Positions 12,185-23,442 of a DNA stretch of 64,000 nt are shown here, piece by piece (position 1 is the stretch's first letter; each line of letters opens with the position of its first letter). Below the pieces are notes generated by a model. It did not search any database and was not told the origin of the DNA. It saw only the letters and a program-made list of their open reading frames with translations. This DNA is from Marsupella aquatica. Its lineage: Eukaryota > Marchantiophyta. The stretch lies in NCBI GenBank assembly GCA_973895155.1, contig OZ316899.1, positions 3,596,001-3,660,000 of the forward strand. The letters run 5' to 3'. Both the position numbers and the translations under genes were made by a program.

Positions 12185-13180
12185 CTACTTGGCTTCCTCT
12201 TGCTTATCTTGCTTTTCTTGCTCCTGTCGCCAGGCTGTCTCGGCTGCTTTGATGTCCTTATCGATTGCCTTCTGGTATTCCCGAGCTTCGTAGGCCTCCA
12301 GCTGTTTCTTTACCAATTCTTCGATGCGGGGGAAAAATAGCTTCGGGTCGTCCCGTCGGTAGTCATCGTCCTTCTCCGGGGGTATATCTATCGCTGGCTG
12401 CACCGGAGTAGTATCTTGCTTTTTCCTGCGTTTCTCCTCCTGCTTCTCTTCCTTCCGTTCAGCTCTTGTTGACACACGATAGCACTCAGCCTCGTCAGAT
12501 GGATTAGGGTGTTCCGCCACGTCCACCAGATTCACCCACTCGGTATTGTCATCCTGCCATTCCACCGCAATCATTTGGACGACCGCATCACTCGTGGTCG
12601 GTCCGCCCTGGGCTGGTCTTGCTGCATTTGTTCGAGCGGCCATGACCAATGGACAGTTGGCCGAGGAATGAGCTTCCGTTTTGCAGACTTGACAAAGTGG
12701 CGTGCCACGGCCATCCCCCTGGCGTCTTGGTTTGGTGCATTCCCTCGCAAAGTGTCCTGGCTTTTCACAGTTATAACAAACCGGGGATCGCCAAATCCCT
12801 GGCTTAGGAGGGATGCTCGGGTTACTGATAACCTGGAAACTCCGGCCATTGTTTGGGTAGGGGTACGCAGTTCTACCCGCTAAATTACGCGGACCTACCG
12901 TTGAAATCTGGTACACGGAATCAGGAGGGTCCTCAAAGAAATACTCCGTGGACTCCGATTCGGGACCCGGGTTGTCAACATCATCCAGCTCTACTTGGTG
13001 AACTCGGTTCTTCCACCTTGGGCATTCCTGCACCACATGGCCGGATTGGAAGCACTTTGAACACCACGCATGGGCTTGAATCTCAGATGGCTTCTTCTTC
13101 TCCACCCGCTTTTCCGCAAGATGTACTGACAGTGCTTTGAGTCAATCCGTGATTTCGTTCAGCTTGTCTACTTCGGCAGC
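12185..13180 (-). pseudogene. Gypsy1 nucleocapsid region with three zinc knuckles
   Basis: Three CCHC-type zinc knuckles lie in order: CSKCFQSGHVVQEC, CYNCEKPGHFAREC and CQVCKTEAHSSANC. They bind RNA in gag proteins. A highly charged Glu/Lys-rich segment follows and ends in an in-frame TAG at 12185, after which the same frame continues into protease. The gag frame upstream joins through a frameshift. Confidence 0.85.
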
Positions 13181-13237
13181 CTTTGGATCTGGTATCGTTC
13201 TTCACGCCCGGGGTTTGATCTTCCCCTCCTTCTTCAC

Positions 13238-14231
13238 TCATCTCTTCTTCTTTTTGCTCTGGCTTTCGCTCTCCGAGTCACTTCCTGATGAACTGGAGGT
13301 AGAGGATCCGATCCTTGAAGCTGAATCCGAACTGGATTCTATCTCCGAGCTGGACGAGGTCGAACGATGTTTCTTCTTCTTCTTGCGTTTCTTCTTCCTC
13401 TCGTCGTCCAATTTGGAGTCACTGTCACTGAAGATCTCGTACTTACCCTTCTTGCGGCGTGCTCGCTGGCTCCGCCGGGAGTTATAGGTGGACTCTCGGT
13501 AAGTTTTGGCGCACGCTATGGCCGCCTGCATTGAAATTGGATTATTCTGGCGTACCCAGAATTGCATATTCGTGGGCAAACCATGAAGGAACCATGTGAG
13601 CTGGAGCGCGTCTCCCGGCCTGGGCCGGATCTTGGCCGCAAGTTTCTGAAACTTCTGAATGAACTTCCTCAGGGACTCCTTCTTTCCCATGCGAAGCTGG
13701 CCAATCTTTAATAGAGAACGCTGTTCTGATCCAATGGCACGAAACTCCTGCAGCAATGCAGCTTTGGAATTGTGCCCATGTCATCCCGGGTGGCAACGAG
13801 TTGTACCATGGACGAGCTTCTCCCCGCATCACTCCCGGGAGGACGGTTAGCTTAATGGCGCCTTCCCCATTAGCTTTAGCAGTGGCTTCAAACTCATCCA
13901 ACCATTCATCCGGATCATCCCCATGACGCCCCTTGAAAGGTCGATAATGAAATCGCGATCGTTGCGATATTTGCGGAGGAGCTTGAGCAACGCGGGCCAT
14001 CGGTGGAGCGGCTGCCATAGGTGGTGGTGGAGGTGGCGGTGGTGGTGGTGGTGGCGGAGGAACCGCAGCAGGACCGGTCGAACCGGACCCCAAAGGTCCC
14101 GGGGGTATGTTCATACGTCGGGGCGATTGCGAGTCCTCCGAGCCCAAAGAATTGAAACTTGTCGTGGTTGCACTTTCTCGTTCGCTGGTCAATCTCCTCA
14201 AGTAAGCTGCTTGAGAACGAGTGACGGGCAT
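13238..14231 (-). pseudogene. Gypsy1 gag (capsid region)
   Basis: The ATG is at 14231. The N-terminus is followed by a poly-proline run and an FHYRPFKGRHGDDPDEWLDEFE segment that matches retrotransposon gag capsid domains; the same segment recurs in the gag fragment at 55300. A frameshift near 13745 moves the frame to one ending at 13238 after a Ser/Asp/Lys-rich tail. The encoded part forms the particle shell. Homology with the 55072-56420 fragment shows these two gypsy elements are related. Confidence 0.8.
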
Positions 14232-14240
14232 TTACTCATA

Positions 14241-14396
14241 TAAATGCGATGGTTAGTACTACATCCTAATGTATCCTGCCTAGGTGAATACGCACATGTC
14301 TCCCCTCTACGATATGTAGAGTGCCCCCTCTGTCAGCTCACTTTATTTTCTACGCGAGTGTCGTGCAGATGTTTGACATATTTCTCCTTGTCTTCT
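14241..14396. other. Gypsy1 border and probable cassette A intron end
   Basis: The stretch TTTTCTACGCGAGTGTCGTGCAGA near 14350 resembles TTTCTACGCGAGAGTAGTGTAGAG near 24448, and both precede a pyrimidine-rich 3' splice site. This indicates related introns and places the right border of gypsy1 between about 14240 and 14340. No LTR was recognised. Confidence 0.4.
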
Positions 14397-15249
14397 AGGA
14401 GTTCGCTCTATTTATTTCCGTTTTGACAGGCTTCGGATTGAAACTCCAACGGTCGCAAAACTTGAGAATATTTTGGCGACTGTGGATTCATGGTCTTTTG
14501 AATTGCAACCAGTCAAAGGCAACTACCGTTTGATCGTGAGGGGAGTTAAAACAGAAAATGGACGAAGAAACTTTGTGAGTTTTGGCACTCTCGCAGACTG
14601 TACGAGATTTGCGTCCCTAAAGGACAACCCATCTCTTCTGCTAACATTGGAGTCTAAGAGTTCTTGGAATTTCAAGCAGATGGTTGCTCCACTTCATGGG
14701 TTTTGCTCAGCACATTGTCTTGAACCTTACAACCAGGACACAAATGTTGTCTCATGCGATTTCTTTGATCCTTTGGCGGATAGATGGGTCTCACCTGATC
14801 GGGTCTTTACGGCTGATGAAATAATTCTGGGGCTTGGACGGGTCTCCTATGTCATGAAGCAGTCGGAATATTTTATCTCTTGGACACGAGAGGTGGATCA
14901 CAAATGCGGATGAAGATCCCAGACGATGACTAGAGGAGAAAGATGACTATTTCTCTGAATGTTGTGTTCATGAAACATTTCACTGAGACAAAGGTGGAGG
15001 AATGGATTCGAGGGCATCCAGTAATCCAAGACTTGGTACGCCCAAAGAAGAAAGAAGCTGGTGGAAAAGAGATTGACGATGATGATGGGGAGGGAAAGGA
15101 TGAGGATGACTCCTCCGACGATGACTCCTCCGCCTCTGGAGAGAGCAAGTCCCATGAAACTATATCAGTCTATGAGTCAGAAAATGAGGATGACGGAGAG
15201 GAGGGAAGTGTCCAAGAAGAGAGCTAGAAGACTTTTCAGAATCAGGCGG
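14397..15249 (+). pseudogene. Cassette A exons, unrecognised domain and acidic tail
   Basis: After a splice acceptor (TCTTCTAG) the frame is open from 14397 to a TGA at 14911-14913, giving about 170 residues with many Trp, Phe and Cys, unrecognised. A second frame (14943-15227, then past a TAG at 15225-15227) gives a short helical segment and a long Asp/Glu/Ser-rich tail. This tail is cut at 15250 by gypsy2. The frame resumes at 24302 with another acidic segment ending at a donor (CAG/GTAGGT) at 24395. The acidic character on both sides supports that they were one exon. Confidence 0.5.
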
Positions 15250-15390
15250 GGTCTGTCGTGCGCATACACATCGCTACACAACATACATCGCTTGTCACAT
15301 ACATCCAAACATAGTCACACTGCCACATTACAAACACAAGAGAATGAAATACAAGTGGAACTCATGTCCACACATGTCCAAAACTCATAA

Positions 15391-15522
15391 TCTCAATACA
15401 ATCGGCACAATGATCCCGGTCAACAATACCCCATCGATCCCGCACCAATCCGATCACACACGTATGTCAAGCCAATGCACCTTGCACTACTCAAGGAATC
15501 CACGTTACACAATCGGAGCTCA
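15391..15522 (-). repeat. Gypsy2 terminal shared segment, 3' side
   Basis: This segment matches 23964-24095 with about four differences by eye over 132 bp. Similarity stops sharply on both sides. It is probably the conserved part of the 3' LTR. Confidence 0.7.
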
Positions 15523-15728
15523 TACTCATGTCCACACATGTCCAAAACCCACAATCGCCCCCCTAGCTGGGAGTAAGGTCCCCTACCTCTAGCTAGCCAT
15601 GAGTTCTACAAGGTTGATATACACCTTTTTAGGTGTGAAGATCAGGAGGTCGGGTGCAAGTGAGCCCCATCAATCACCTACCTACAATCCATATCTGCCA
15701 AGAGAACACAAATGATAACTAGTCAGCT

Positions 15729-16163
15729 TCACCGACACTGAGGACACAACCATGATCCACTAGGAATCACCTGCAATGGTGGTGTCAAACATGACATGTG
15801 CCATCCTCTAGAACACTTATCACAAATCAACATAGTAGCTTCTCCCTCAGCAGATCCACACAACATACATTTCAAGCCAGCATGAACATGTGCCAAGCTT
15901 GGATCTACTGTACCATTAATGTTGGGAAGGTGACATGGTGCACAGTTGCGCACATGATCCTTCCAAACCATACCATCGCGTCCCTCCAACATTAGGACAC
16001 CAGAAGGCAACAATTCACGCACACGTAAGATTGTCCGACTTGTGGTCACATCAAGTGTTGTGGGTGTTGTCTGCTGCAAATAAACATAATCACCAGGATG
16101 AAATCGTCGAATGCTTGCATGGTAACCTCCTCCACGAATAGTGGCATACCTCAAAGTACACAA
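15729..16163 (-). pseudogene. Gypsy2 integrase C-terminus with PHD finger
   Basis: The frame follows the integrase core after a frameshift near 16155. It begins with a GPY/F-like module (FHPGDYVYLQ, then a beta-rich segment). It ends with a C4HC3 PHD finger at about 15732-15872: CMLC, CDKC, GWHMSC and WLCPQC supply all eight zinc ligands, with the Trp two before the last Cys pair. PHD fingers read histone H3 tails. In many gypsy elements a chromodomain occupies this place and guides integration, so a similar targeting role is likely (inference). The stop follows directly after the finger. Confidence 0.85.
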
Positions 16164-17155
16164 TATTGGGCAATGGCAAGGTTGTCAAAAGCCATGGGCA
16201 TCACTCTCTGAAATACCCGTGCTCTCTCTGAACACACCTTGACCCAAACATCAGGATCATCCAACTTCACAACTGGTGCAGCATCACGACAAATAGCTGC
16301 TGGCAAATCTGGCTCTCTACCATAGAGCAAAAAGTAAGGTGAGAAGGATGCAAGTGATGTTTGCCGACTGAAACGGTAGCCCATAGCTAACCAAGGTAGT
16401 TGGAGATCCCAATCTCCCAGATGACCAACCTGCAAGCCATACTTACGCAATCCTCTCTTCACAATTTGCACAACTCTCTCAGCTAATCCATCTGCCTCAG
16501 GATGATCACGAGAGGTAGTACGATGATCAATCAGAGCTTGTTCACACAAACTCTCAAACTCTCCATGGAACTTAGTTCCCTGATCAGTCAACACCTCAGC
16601 TGGTGCTCCAAAATGACTGAGTACATGATCCAAAAATGTAGCAGCAACTCCTCCACTGGCTTTATCTGGCAACGCCACTAGCTCAATCCACTTGGAGAAG
16701 TGCTCCACCATGACCAAAACATACCGATTATGACGTTGGGTAAGAGGTAATGGACCAGCAAAATCCAAACTCCAACGATATCCCAAACCCATGATCGGCG
16801 ACAAGTGCAATTGGGGAGTGGGAGCATTAAATGATGCTCTCACTCTATCACATACCACACACTTAGCTATCAACTGCTGGACATGAATGTGCATACCACG
16901 CCACCAATACTGTGTCTACAGCAAGCTATAAGTGCGCTTCACACCAAAGTGACCCAACTCCTCATGTGCATGTCGCACCAAATGTACTCGTTGTGATGGT
17001 TTTGGTACCACCAACACCCTACCATCATGTAGTACTCTCAAAAGATGGTTTCCCTCCCATCGAAAACTCTTGGCTCTCTGTAGAACCCTGTCACGTTCTT
17101 TGGCATCAACATTGCCAACAATAGAACCACTGCGCAAATATTCCAACACTCTCAC
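16151..17155 (-). pseudogene. Gypsy2 integrase
   Basis: An HHCC zinc finger (HEELGHFG...CVVCDRVRA) spans a TAG near 16914-16919. The core follows with the Asp of LDFAGPLP, the Asp of LTDQGTKF and the Glu in GLAERVVQIVKRGL. The enzyme joins element cDNA to target DNA. The frame then shifts into the PHD-finger frame at about 16155. Confidence 0.85.
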
Positions 17156-17164
17156 ATCATTGTG

Positions 17165-18026
17165 AATATCTTGCTATCCAGCAGTTACCTCACCAACATC
17201 CACATCTGAAGACTCATCATCCACTCCATCCAATGAGGTAGAGTCCACAGATCCACTGTATGCTGGCACCCAACAAAGAAAGGCAGATGCATGCCATCCT
17301 GGCACCATCTCCTTATCTGACTCATCATGCCATCTGGCTCCAGTCTCATCTTACTGACTGGTACGTGGATTGTGGCTTAATCCATCTGCATCCAAGTTCA
17401 CTTTTCCGGGCCTATGCACCACCTAGAAATCATATTCCTATAACAACAATGCCCATCATGCAAGCTTCCCTGTAAGCTTGTCAGACTCCATTAACCACTT
17501 AAGAGGCTGATGATCAGTGATCAAGGTGAAGGGGTTACCAAACAAGTAGCAACAAAAATGTGCAAAAGCCCACACTGCTGCCAAACACTCTCCCTCATAA
17601 GAGCTATACTTAGCCTCTGCTGAATTGTTTGATCTACTGGCATAAGCCACAACAAACTCATTCCCCTCATCATCCTTTTGAGTCAGCACTGCTTCAAGTC
17701 CTACTCCACTCCAATCAGTGTGTAGCTGAAATGGTCTGCCTGAAATGGGTCTTTTCAAAATAGGGGATGATGCCAACCTTTGCTTCAACTCTTGAAAGGC
17801 ATGCTCCTGGTCATCACCCCAAATCCATTCCTGATCCAACTTAGTGAGTATGGTCAAAGGTTTAGCAAGCTGGCTAAATCCTTTAACATACCTCCTGTAG
17901 TAGCTCGCCAATCCCAAGAATGCACGAACTCTACTCACATCAGTAGGACAAGGAATCTGTGTAATGGCCTCCACTTTAGTCTGCTGTACACCCAATCCCC
18001 CTGGGTATATAGTGTGGCCCAAATAC
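17165..18026 (-). pseudogene. Gypsy2 RT thumb and RNase H
   Basis: The frame starts after a one-base shift at about 18025 with a GHTIYPGG connection segment, then LGLASYYRRYVKGFSQLAKP, and RNase H with LHTDWSGVG and ITDHQPLKWLM. A stop at 17456 and further stops interrupt a tail containing HRPGKVNLDADGLS, typical of the end of gypsy RNase H. Confidence 0.85.
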
Positions 18027-18854
18027 TCAAATCTGGTCTTGGAAGAACTTACACTTGCTAGGATAGAGCTTCAACCCATGTGCTCTCAATCTCTCCAACA
18101 CAGTCTGCAAGTGCTGCTGATGTTCTTCCACATTAGAATAATAGACCAAAATATCATCAATATAACATCTGACAAAATCCAAACCTGCAAGGATTCGATC
18201 CATGACTCTCTGGAACTCAGCTGGTGCATTCTTCAACCCAAATGGTAAGAATAACCACTGATACAAACGATCTTTGCCATAAGAATCAATCCCCCAAAAT
18301 GCTGTCTTGGACCTGTCAGCATGCCTAATTGGAAGCTGATGGTACCTTGCCCTCAGATCCAATGAACTGAAAACCTTTGCATGCCCCATAGCATCAAAGA
18401 TCTCCTCAGGTGTGGGCATGGCATATCTATCAGATTTTGTCTAGCGATTAATGGGTCTGTAATCACCACACATGCGCCTATCTGTGTAATTGCCATGCAC
18501 ATCCTTCTTGGCTGGCATCACTGTGGTAGATGCATACTCCCCATATGAAATCTCCACCAATCCAGCCTCCAACAAATCTTGAGTTCTGCTTTGAATCAAA
18601 GCTCTCTCCATGTCACTATAACGGTATGGCCTACAAAAGATTGGCGCATCACTAGCCAATTCAATCTGAATACCAGGACCCTTTAATGCCCCCAAATCTT
18701 TCATGCTAAATGCAAAACAATTCCAGTAACTTTTCAGGAATCGATGCATGCGACGTCTCTCCTCCCCTATCAACTTAGGGCCAAGCTGTGGTTCCCAACT
18801 CTCCACCAAATCCCTAATATCTCTTTGTAGGGTAGAAGAGATAGCCAATGATTG
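18027..18854 (-). pseudogene. Gypsy2 reverse transcriptase
   Basis: The frame continues without shift from the methyltransferase region through a TAG near 18856. It holds the fingers (STTVMPAKKD, CGDYRPINR), a TAG just after these, then SSLDLRARYHQLPI, LPFGLKNAPAEFQRVMD and the catalytic YIDDILVYY at about 18145-18170. This is a standard Ty3/gypsy RT, clearly different from that of gypsy1. Confidence 0.9.
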
Positions 18855-18855
18855 C

Positions 18856-20330
18856 TATTTAGCAATAGATTGAGCAATCCCTTCCTGCTCAACAATCTGT
18901 CCAGCCTTGGCCAATCCTGCCATAGGTCCATGGATTGTCTGCTCGCCCCCAGCTGTGGTCAGTACTGTCTTAGTGGACCGCAAGCTCACCAAGGGACAAT
19001 CAGTAATTCCAGCAGAGCGCATCCACAACTGTTCAGCTACTCCCAAGCTGATAATCAAAGTCAAACAATTCAGGTCCATTGCTTGACCAAGAACCTGGCG
19101 CCGCAAACCCTCTGACACAGAGGCAACTGCAGTGGTGCCAGTCAAAAATCCCATAGCATGCTCTCTCTCATCAGCAGTAGGTTCCACTAACTACTGGAGA
19201 GTTGTGTTCCACACAAGTCTAGGGCCACCTGCTTTGAATGCATATGAAGTAGAGTGGCTTACAAGAGTGGGTAATGCACAACGTGGGCACCCAACTGCAT
19301 TGACCATTGCCAATGGAGGTCTATCAGGTTGGGTCACACCCTATGCACGACGCCCTGGATCCAAAATATCATCCACCACTAAGGCTGGTGAGCGTGGAAT
19401 GCTATCAAATGCGCGCTTCAACACCTCACATGGGATCAAATTAGTCCACCACAAGCATGGACGATGTGCACGAGAACCCACACGTGCAACATCCAATAAC
19501 ACAGCAGGTCCAATCCAAGACCTCACCTGGTGAACACTGGCAAAAATCCGACTACGATCATCACCTAACAATGGCACATTCTCCAAAATGTATGTTGGAG
19601 ACTATGTCTGATGTAGTTGGAGATGACGCAGCACCCGTAACATCTCCCAAAACAATGCAGAGCGTGGATCATGAAGTCCATGCCCAACGCCAGCTCTAGA
19701 TTGGCCCTGACATGGCCAACTAGCAATCACCAAATCAATGGGGCCAACACGATGCAGATGATCTGCCCCCAGCAATGAAATATCAGCAGGTAGTGCATGC
19801 TAATAACCACGAACAACATCCACTGGCAGTAACTGTGGATATCTATCCACCAACATAGCCACATGTCACAATGAGACCCTCCATGCTGTCTCATCTGACT
19901 CCACATACAAATAACGACGCATAGGAATTCCTGCCTGAAGAACAACAGCCAATCCAGTGCTAATCCCACCAAAAAGATCCAACAAACAAATACCCTCTGG
20001 TGGATACTGCCAAGCAATAGGAGTGGTATCCAATGGTGAAAGAGTCACAGGTCCATCTGCAAGAGACTGCTCTACTCTTGACTGTCGTGTAAAAGCATGA
20101 CGCCATGCATCATGTACCAATCGTGCTGCTGTCTTTGGCAAGGCCTGTGCAGTGCCCCACACTGGTGGCACAACACTGCCAATAGGTAATCCTCGCATGA
20201 TGTGCTCCTTATGAGACTCCTCCAATGGTGGAACATCTGCTGGATGCGCATTACCCTCAATCAAATCATCAGGTCCAGCAATTAGACCACTGAATGCTGC
20301 CAAAGACAATGGTGTGGATTTAGGGCCTCC
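18856..20330 (-). pseudogene. C5-cytosine DNA methyltransferase domain within gypsy2
   Basis: One minus-strand frame runs from about 20330 to 18856 with five stops and no shift: TGA 19866-19868, TAG at 19800-19802, 19602-19604, 19341-19343 and 19191-19193. Motifs appear in canonical order. Motif I is LLDLFGGISTG (about 19955-19990), with the cofactor acidic residues in LYVESDETA. Motif IV is PCQGQS, with the catalytic Cys codon at 19710-19712. Motif VI is ENV (19575-19583), motif VIII is RVGSRAHRP (about 19462-19484), and a motif X-like LGQAMDLNCLT ends the domain. The target-recognition stretch lies between about 19340 and 19190. The enzyme would methylate cytosine C5. It is not a known plant MET1, CMT or DRM arrangement by eye. 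Cytosine methyltransferases captured by retrotransposons have been reported in dinoflagellates and a charophyte alga. Confidence 0.9.
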
Positions 20331-20946
20331 CAGGTCTATATGACACTGATTCCTCCCAAAAATCAAGAATAAATCCCATGGGGTAGAGCACTGTACATCC
20401 CACCAACACATCATATGACTCTGCCTTAGTCAGAATAGCTCACGCCTGTATCTGTGAGCTATCTGTGGTATGACCTTCTTGAATCCTCAAATCAAGAGGT
20501 CTCCTGGTAATGTGCTGTGTAGGTGTAGGTCCCCCCAATGAAGTCTGAATGGGAAAGGGACAATCCTCCAAATCCTCTGGACGCAATCCCAATCCACGTA
20601 TGGCAGACTTTCCCAACATCAAGGGCTGAGCACCAGTATCCAGTAACACCCTCTCTGGCTGGTATACTACTCCAGAAGGCCCAACTAACCGGAAGATACC
20701 ACTCCAATTATCCAATGATACAACACTAGGTTTAAACCTAGTCCTCTCAAATGCAGGGCGTGCTGGTAAATCCACCAACCTTGCTGCTGCTGCATGCCAT
20801 GTCTCACTAGTAGCAGTAGGTGGCATGGTCTTCACTGCATCAACACTGCAAGTTGCTTCTGCATGGGAAGCAACCACTAGAGTGTCCTCACAAAGTGTAG
20901 CTGTCAATCTGAACACTTTTGCAGGACCAACTCCCAAGTTTAGCAT
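20325..20946 (-). pseudogene. Gypsy2 aspartic protease
   Basis: The active site VLLDTGAQPLMLGKS lies near 20640, followed by the flap region and, after an in-frame TGA at 20440-20442, a C-terminal part with AESYDVLVGCTVLYPMGF. It cleaves the gag-pol polyprotein. The frame changes near 20330, where the linker to the methyltransferase begins. Confidence 0.8.
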
Positions 20947-21371
20947 GTTTGTCGCTGAAAATAATGGGCGCGTACCATGGCAGTAGCTGCCCCAGCAAGG
21001 TACCTGTCATCCCTGCTGCATCACTACCTGATTGTGCCAACTTACCCACATCAGGGTTTGTCCGAACCGGGTTCATAGAGGCAGTCTGAACTGTCTTTGA
21101 CAATGTAAAAGACTGAGGAAGCTTTGTCTGCCGACGTGCATCCCCCCTTTGTGGATCTAACTCCACTATTGCTCCTCGGGGCTCAAGAGCTTTGGCTGCC
21201 CCACGTGTCAAAGCTGTTGATGCATCAATATGTGCAGTGCCACACATGAATCCCATGGTGGCAAGGTCTCCATCAGCTCCATAAGATGTGGAAGGACCAT
21301 GGGATGTGGAAGGTCCATAGGATGTTGATGCCCCATCACCAGAAGTAGGTCTCACCTGGGAACTAGCCATG

Positions 21372-22781
21372 GCAGCTAGCTATTGCTCCAATTGAGCAAT
21401 CTTAGCATCCTTTGGATCTATGGTTACAGTAGGGGCAGCATCACCTCCCTGTCTCCCTGCATGTGGCATGCCACGACCACGTCCACCGCCTCTACCTCCT
21501 CCTCCTCTTCCCTAATCATGTGTACGGGATCCTCCTCTCCGTAACTCAGGATGGAGTGAGAAACACCTATCCTTGGTGTGTCCAGGAGCTCCACAGTGAT
21601 CATACTGTCACTGATCAAGCGCTGATGCTCCCCCTGATCCTCTATGATCTGGGCAATATCTCTGTGCATGATCCCCACCACAGGTCCAACATCCTGACTA
21701 CTGTCCAGCATAAGAGGGCACAGGTCTCTGGCTGGTAGACTCTCGTGCAGTAGGCTTCTCCCTCTGGCTCTTCCGTGTAGTAGGCTGTGGTGTGGATGTG
21801 GATGCAGCCTTTGGTGCTTCCTTGGCAAATCTGGAAGTCACCACCTTCTCATTCACCATATTGAGCTCAATGCGCTCAGAAAGTGTAAAAACAACTGCTA
21901 ATGTGGGATCTGCATCCCTAAGCAGAGTGACATCTCTCACTCTGCGTCGCAATTCTCTGTCCAGAATTGCATACCAAAACTGGACTGCCTGAGCCTCTGT
22001 CACTCCCTTGGTGACAGTGATCAATCTGCGCATACGAGTGTATGCCTCACGTAGACTCTCTCCAGTCTTGCGTTGGAACTCCTGAAGACCCTTCAACTTA
22101 TCAATTCTTACACCCTGATAGTTCTGCTTCAGTACCTCAAAGAATTCCACCACAGGGTTAAATGCTGGCGCAACTCCAATTCCTGTCACAATCACACCGG
22201 CAGGAGTAGCGGTGGATGTTGCTGGAGTGCTACTGGTGGATGGTGTGCCACTCTGGCTAGTGCTGCTAGAAGAAGCAGCAGCTGTGGCAATGGGTTGGGC
22301 AACCGCACTAGTGCCATAGGTGATGGACACTAGGCGACCAATGCTGCCTCCATGCCTCAATCTCAATTAAATGAGCCTTCCGAAACTCATGGTAGGCATC
22401 CATGGGTGGCCCCTCCAAATGCTGAAATAATCCCTTCCATGCCATGAAAGGGGTAAACAATGTGGCGTTATGCAATGTCTGCATATCGCACCACGTATCA
22501 AACTCCTGGATGAAGTCATCCAGATCAATCGTGCTAACTGCACCAAAGTATCGTCGTGGGCCCTTTGTAGCCCCTTACATCTCGTCCATATTCCACAACA
22601 AAGGTGCAACCACCTGATGATGAGGAGAACTGGTCACTGAGTCCTCATCAGAATCACTGTCTAAAGCTGCACTGCTGACTGCTACCAATGCCGCTGGCCG
22701 AAACTGTGCCCCACTCCGAGTGAAACCGGTCCGTCGTCCATCGGGTAATCCAGTAGCACCAGAAGAATCCGTGGTGGCCAA
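21372..22781 (-). pseudogene. Gypsy2 gag with zinc knuckle
   Basis: The ATG is at 22781. The N-terminal part is followed by a TAA near 22575 and a frameshift near 22360. The capsid-type region follows (FQRKTGESLREAYTRMRRLI, FWYAILDRELRRRV). A zinc knuckle at about 21550-21605 reads YDHCGAPGHTKDRC: the first Cys is Tyr (TAT where TGT is expected). A Gly/Arg-rich stretch follows. A Ser/Gly-rich linker (20888-21370) connects to protease. Confidence 0.75.
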
Positions 22782-23309
22782 CCCTAACCTAATCTATATG
22801 CTAACCCTAAGGGCAAACTATCCCTGTCAGCACCACAAGCACTCACCATGGTGTGTTGGGCATCACTCCAACATCACCAGGAGAGAAATACACAGCACAC
22901 TAGAATGTCCAGTTGCAAACCCGGATCACTCCTATGGAATCAAGCGCCCACACCGAACCAACATGGTGCATAAATAGGAAACAAGTGTGGAGAGGATCCA
23001 ATCAACAAGAATAGTCAAACACTAACTCTCCACACCAAGAGTGATCACACATTGATCAAACAAATATTCATAATGTTCAATGAAAGGCCTTCATAATAGG
23101 CTTCATGATGTCCCAATGTTATAGATGAGAAACCATGCACAATTGGTTCAATCTGTGTATTTAGATGAACTCAGATTTATCAAAAACCTCTAAAGAGCCT
23201 CTGATTTGGCCCGAAACAAGGCTCTAAGCAAACCGGAAAGTGTATAAAGCCCCCTGGCGCTTGAATCTAAACAACAAGTTGTGAAAACTTGTGTGTACAC
23301 AAGGTGGGA

Positions 23310-23370
23310 TGAGAACTTGTCAGTAAGCGCTTGCGGCTGGGAATAGCCCCGGGATGGGTGACCTCGACCT
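23310..23370 (+). other. 5S rRNA-like segment, copy 1
   Basis: AGAACT, then AGTAAGCGCTTGCGGCTGGG and GGGATGGGTGACCTC follow the order and spacing of plant 5S rRNA positions from about 45 to 97, including the internal pol III control region. The 5' and 3' ends of 5S are missing. It is not a functional 5S gene. Cassandra TRIM retrotransposons are known to carry 5S-derived sequence in their LTRs. Confidence 0.6.
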
Positions 23371-23395
23371 CGCGCCTGCTTGCGCTCGTGATGGA

Positions 23396-23442
23396 TGACT
23401 TTGCGCTCGCGGTTGGGAGCACTTTCGGGATGGGTGACCTCA
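23396..23442 (+). other. 5S rRNA-like segment, copy 2
   Basis: TTGCGCTCGCGGTTGGGAGC and CGGGATGGGTGACCTCAC repeat the same 5S-like region as 23321-23365, about 80 bp further on, so the region was duplicated in tandem. Confidence 0.55.

Larger units (their letters stand above)
5400..14240 (-). mobile_element. Ty3/gypsy retroelement (gypsy1), minus strand, decayed
   Basis: Reading the minus strand from 14231 downward the order is gag, three zinc knuckles, aspartic protease, reverse transcriptase, RNase H, integrase, then extra ORFs. This is Ty3/gypsy order. Extra ORFs between integrase and the 3' end are known from the Tat/Athila branch, and the RT motif FIDDFAIFG with a protease of the VDGGAGVN type fits that branch (inference). 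I could not find long terminal repeats. Only about 150 bp separate the gag start from the cassette A exon at 14397, so the 5' LTR seems lost or unrecognisable. Confidence 0.8.

Noticed and set aside
5400-14240. LTR pair for gypsy1
   Set aside because: I compared both borders by eye and found no repeated terminal sequence, so I did not annotate LTRs.
19866-20414. A short independent host methyltransferase gene
   Set aside because: The frame goes on through the stops to the remaining motifs and then into reverse transcriptase, so it is part of gypsy2 pol.
23310-23442. Functional 5S rRNA gene
   Set aside because: Only the middle part is present, twice, with many changes. Both ends and the T-run terminator are missing.
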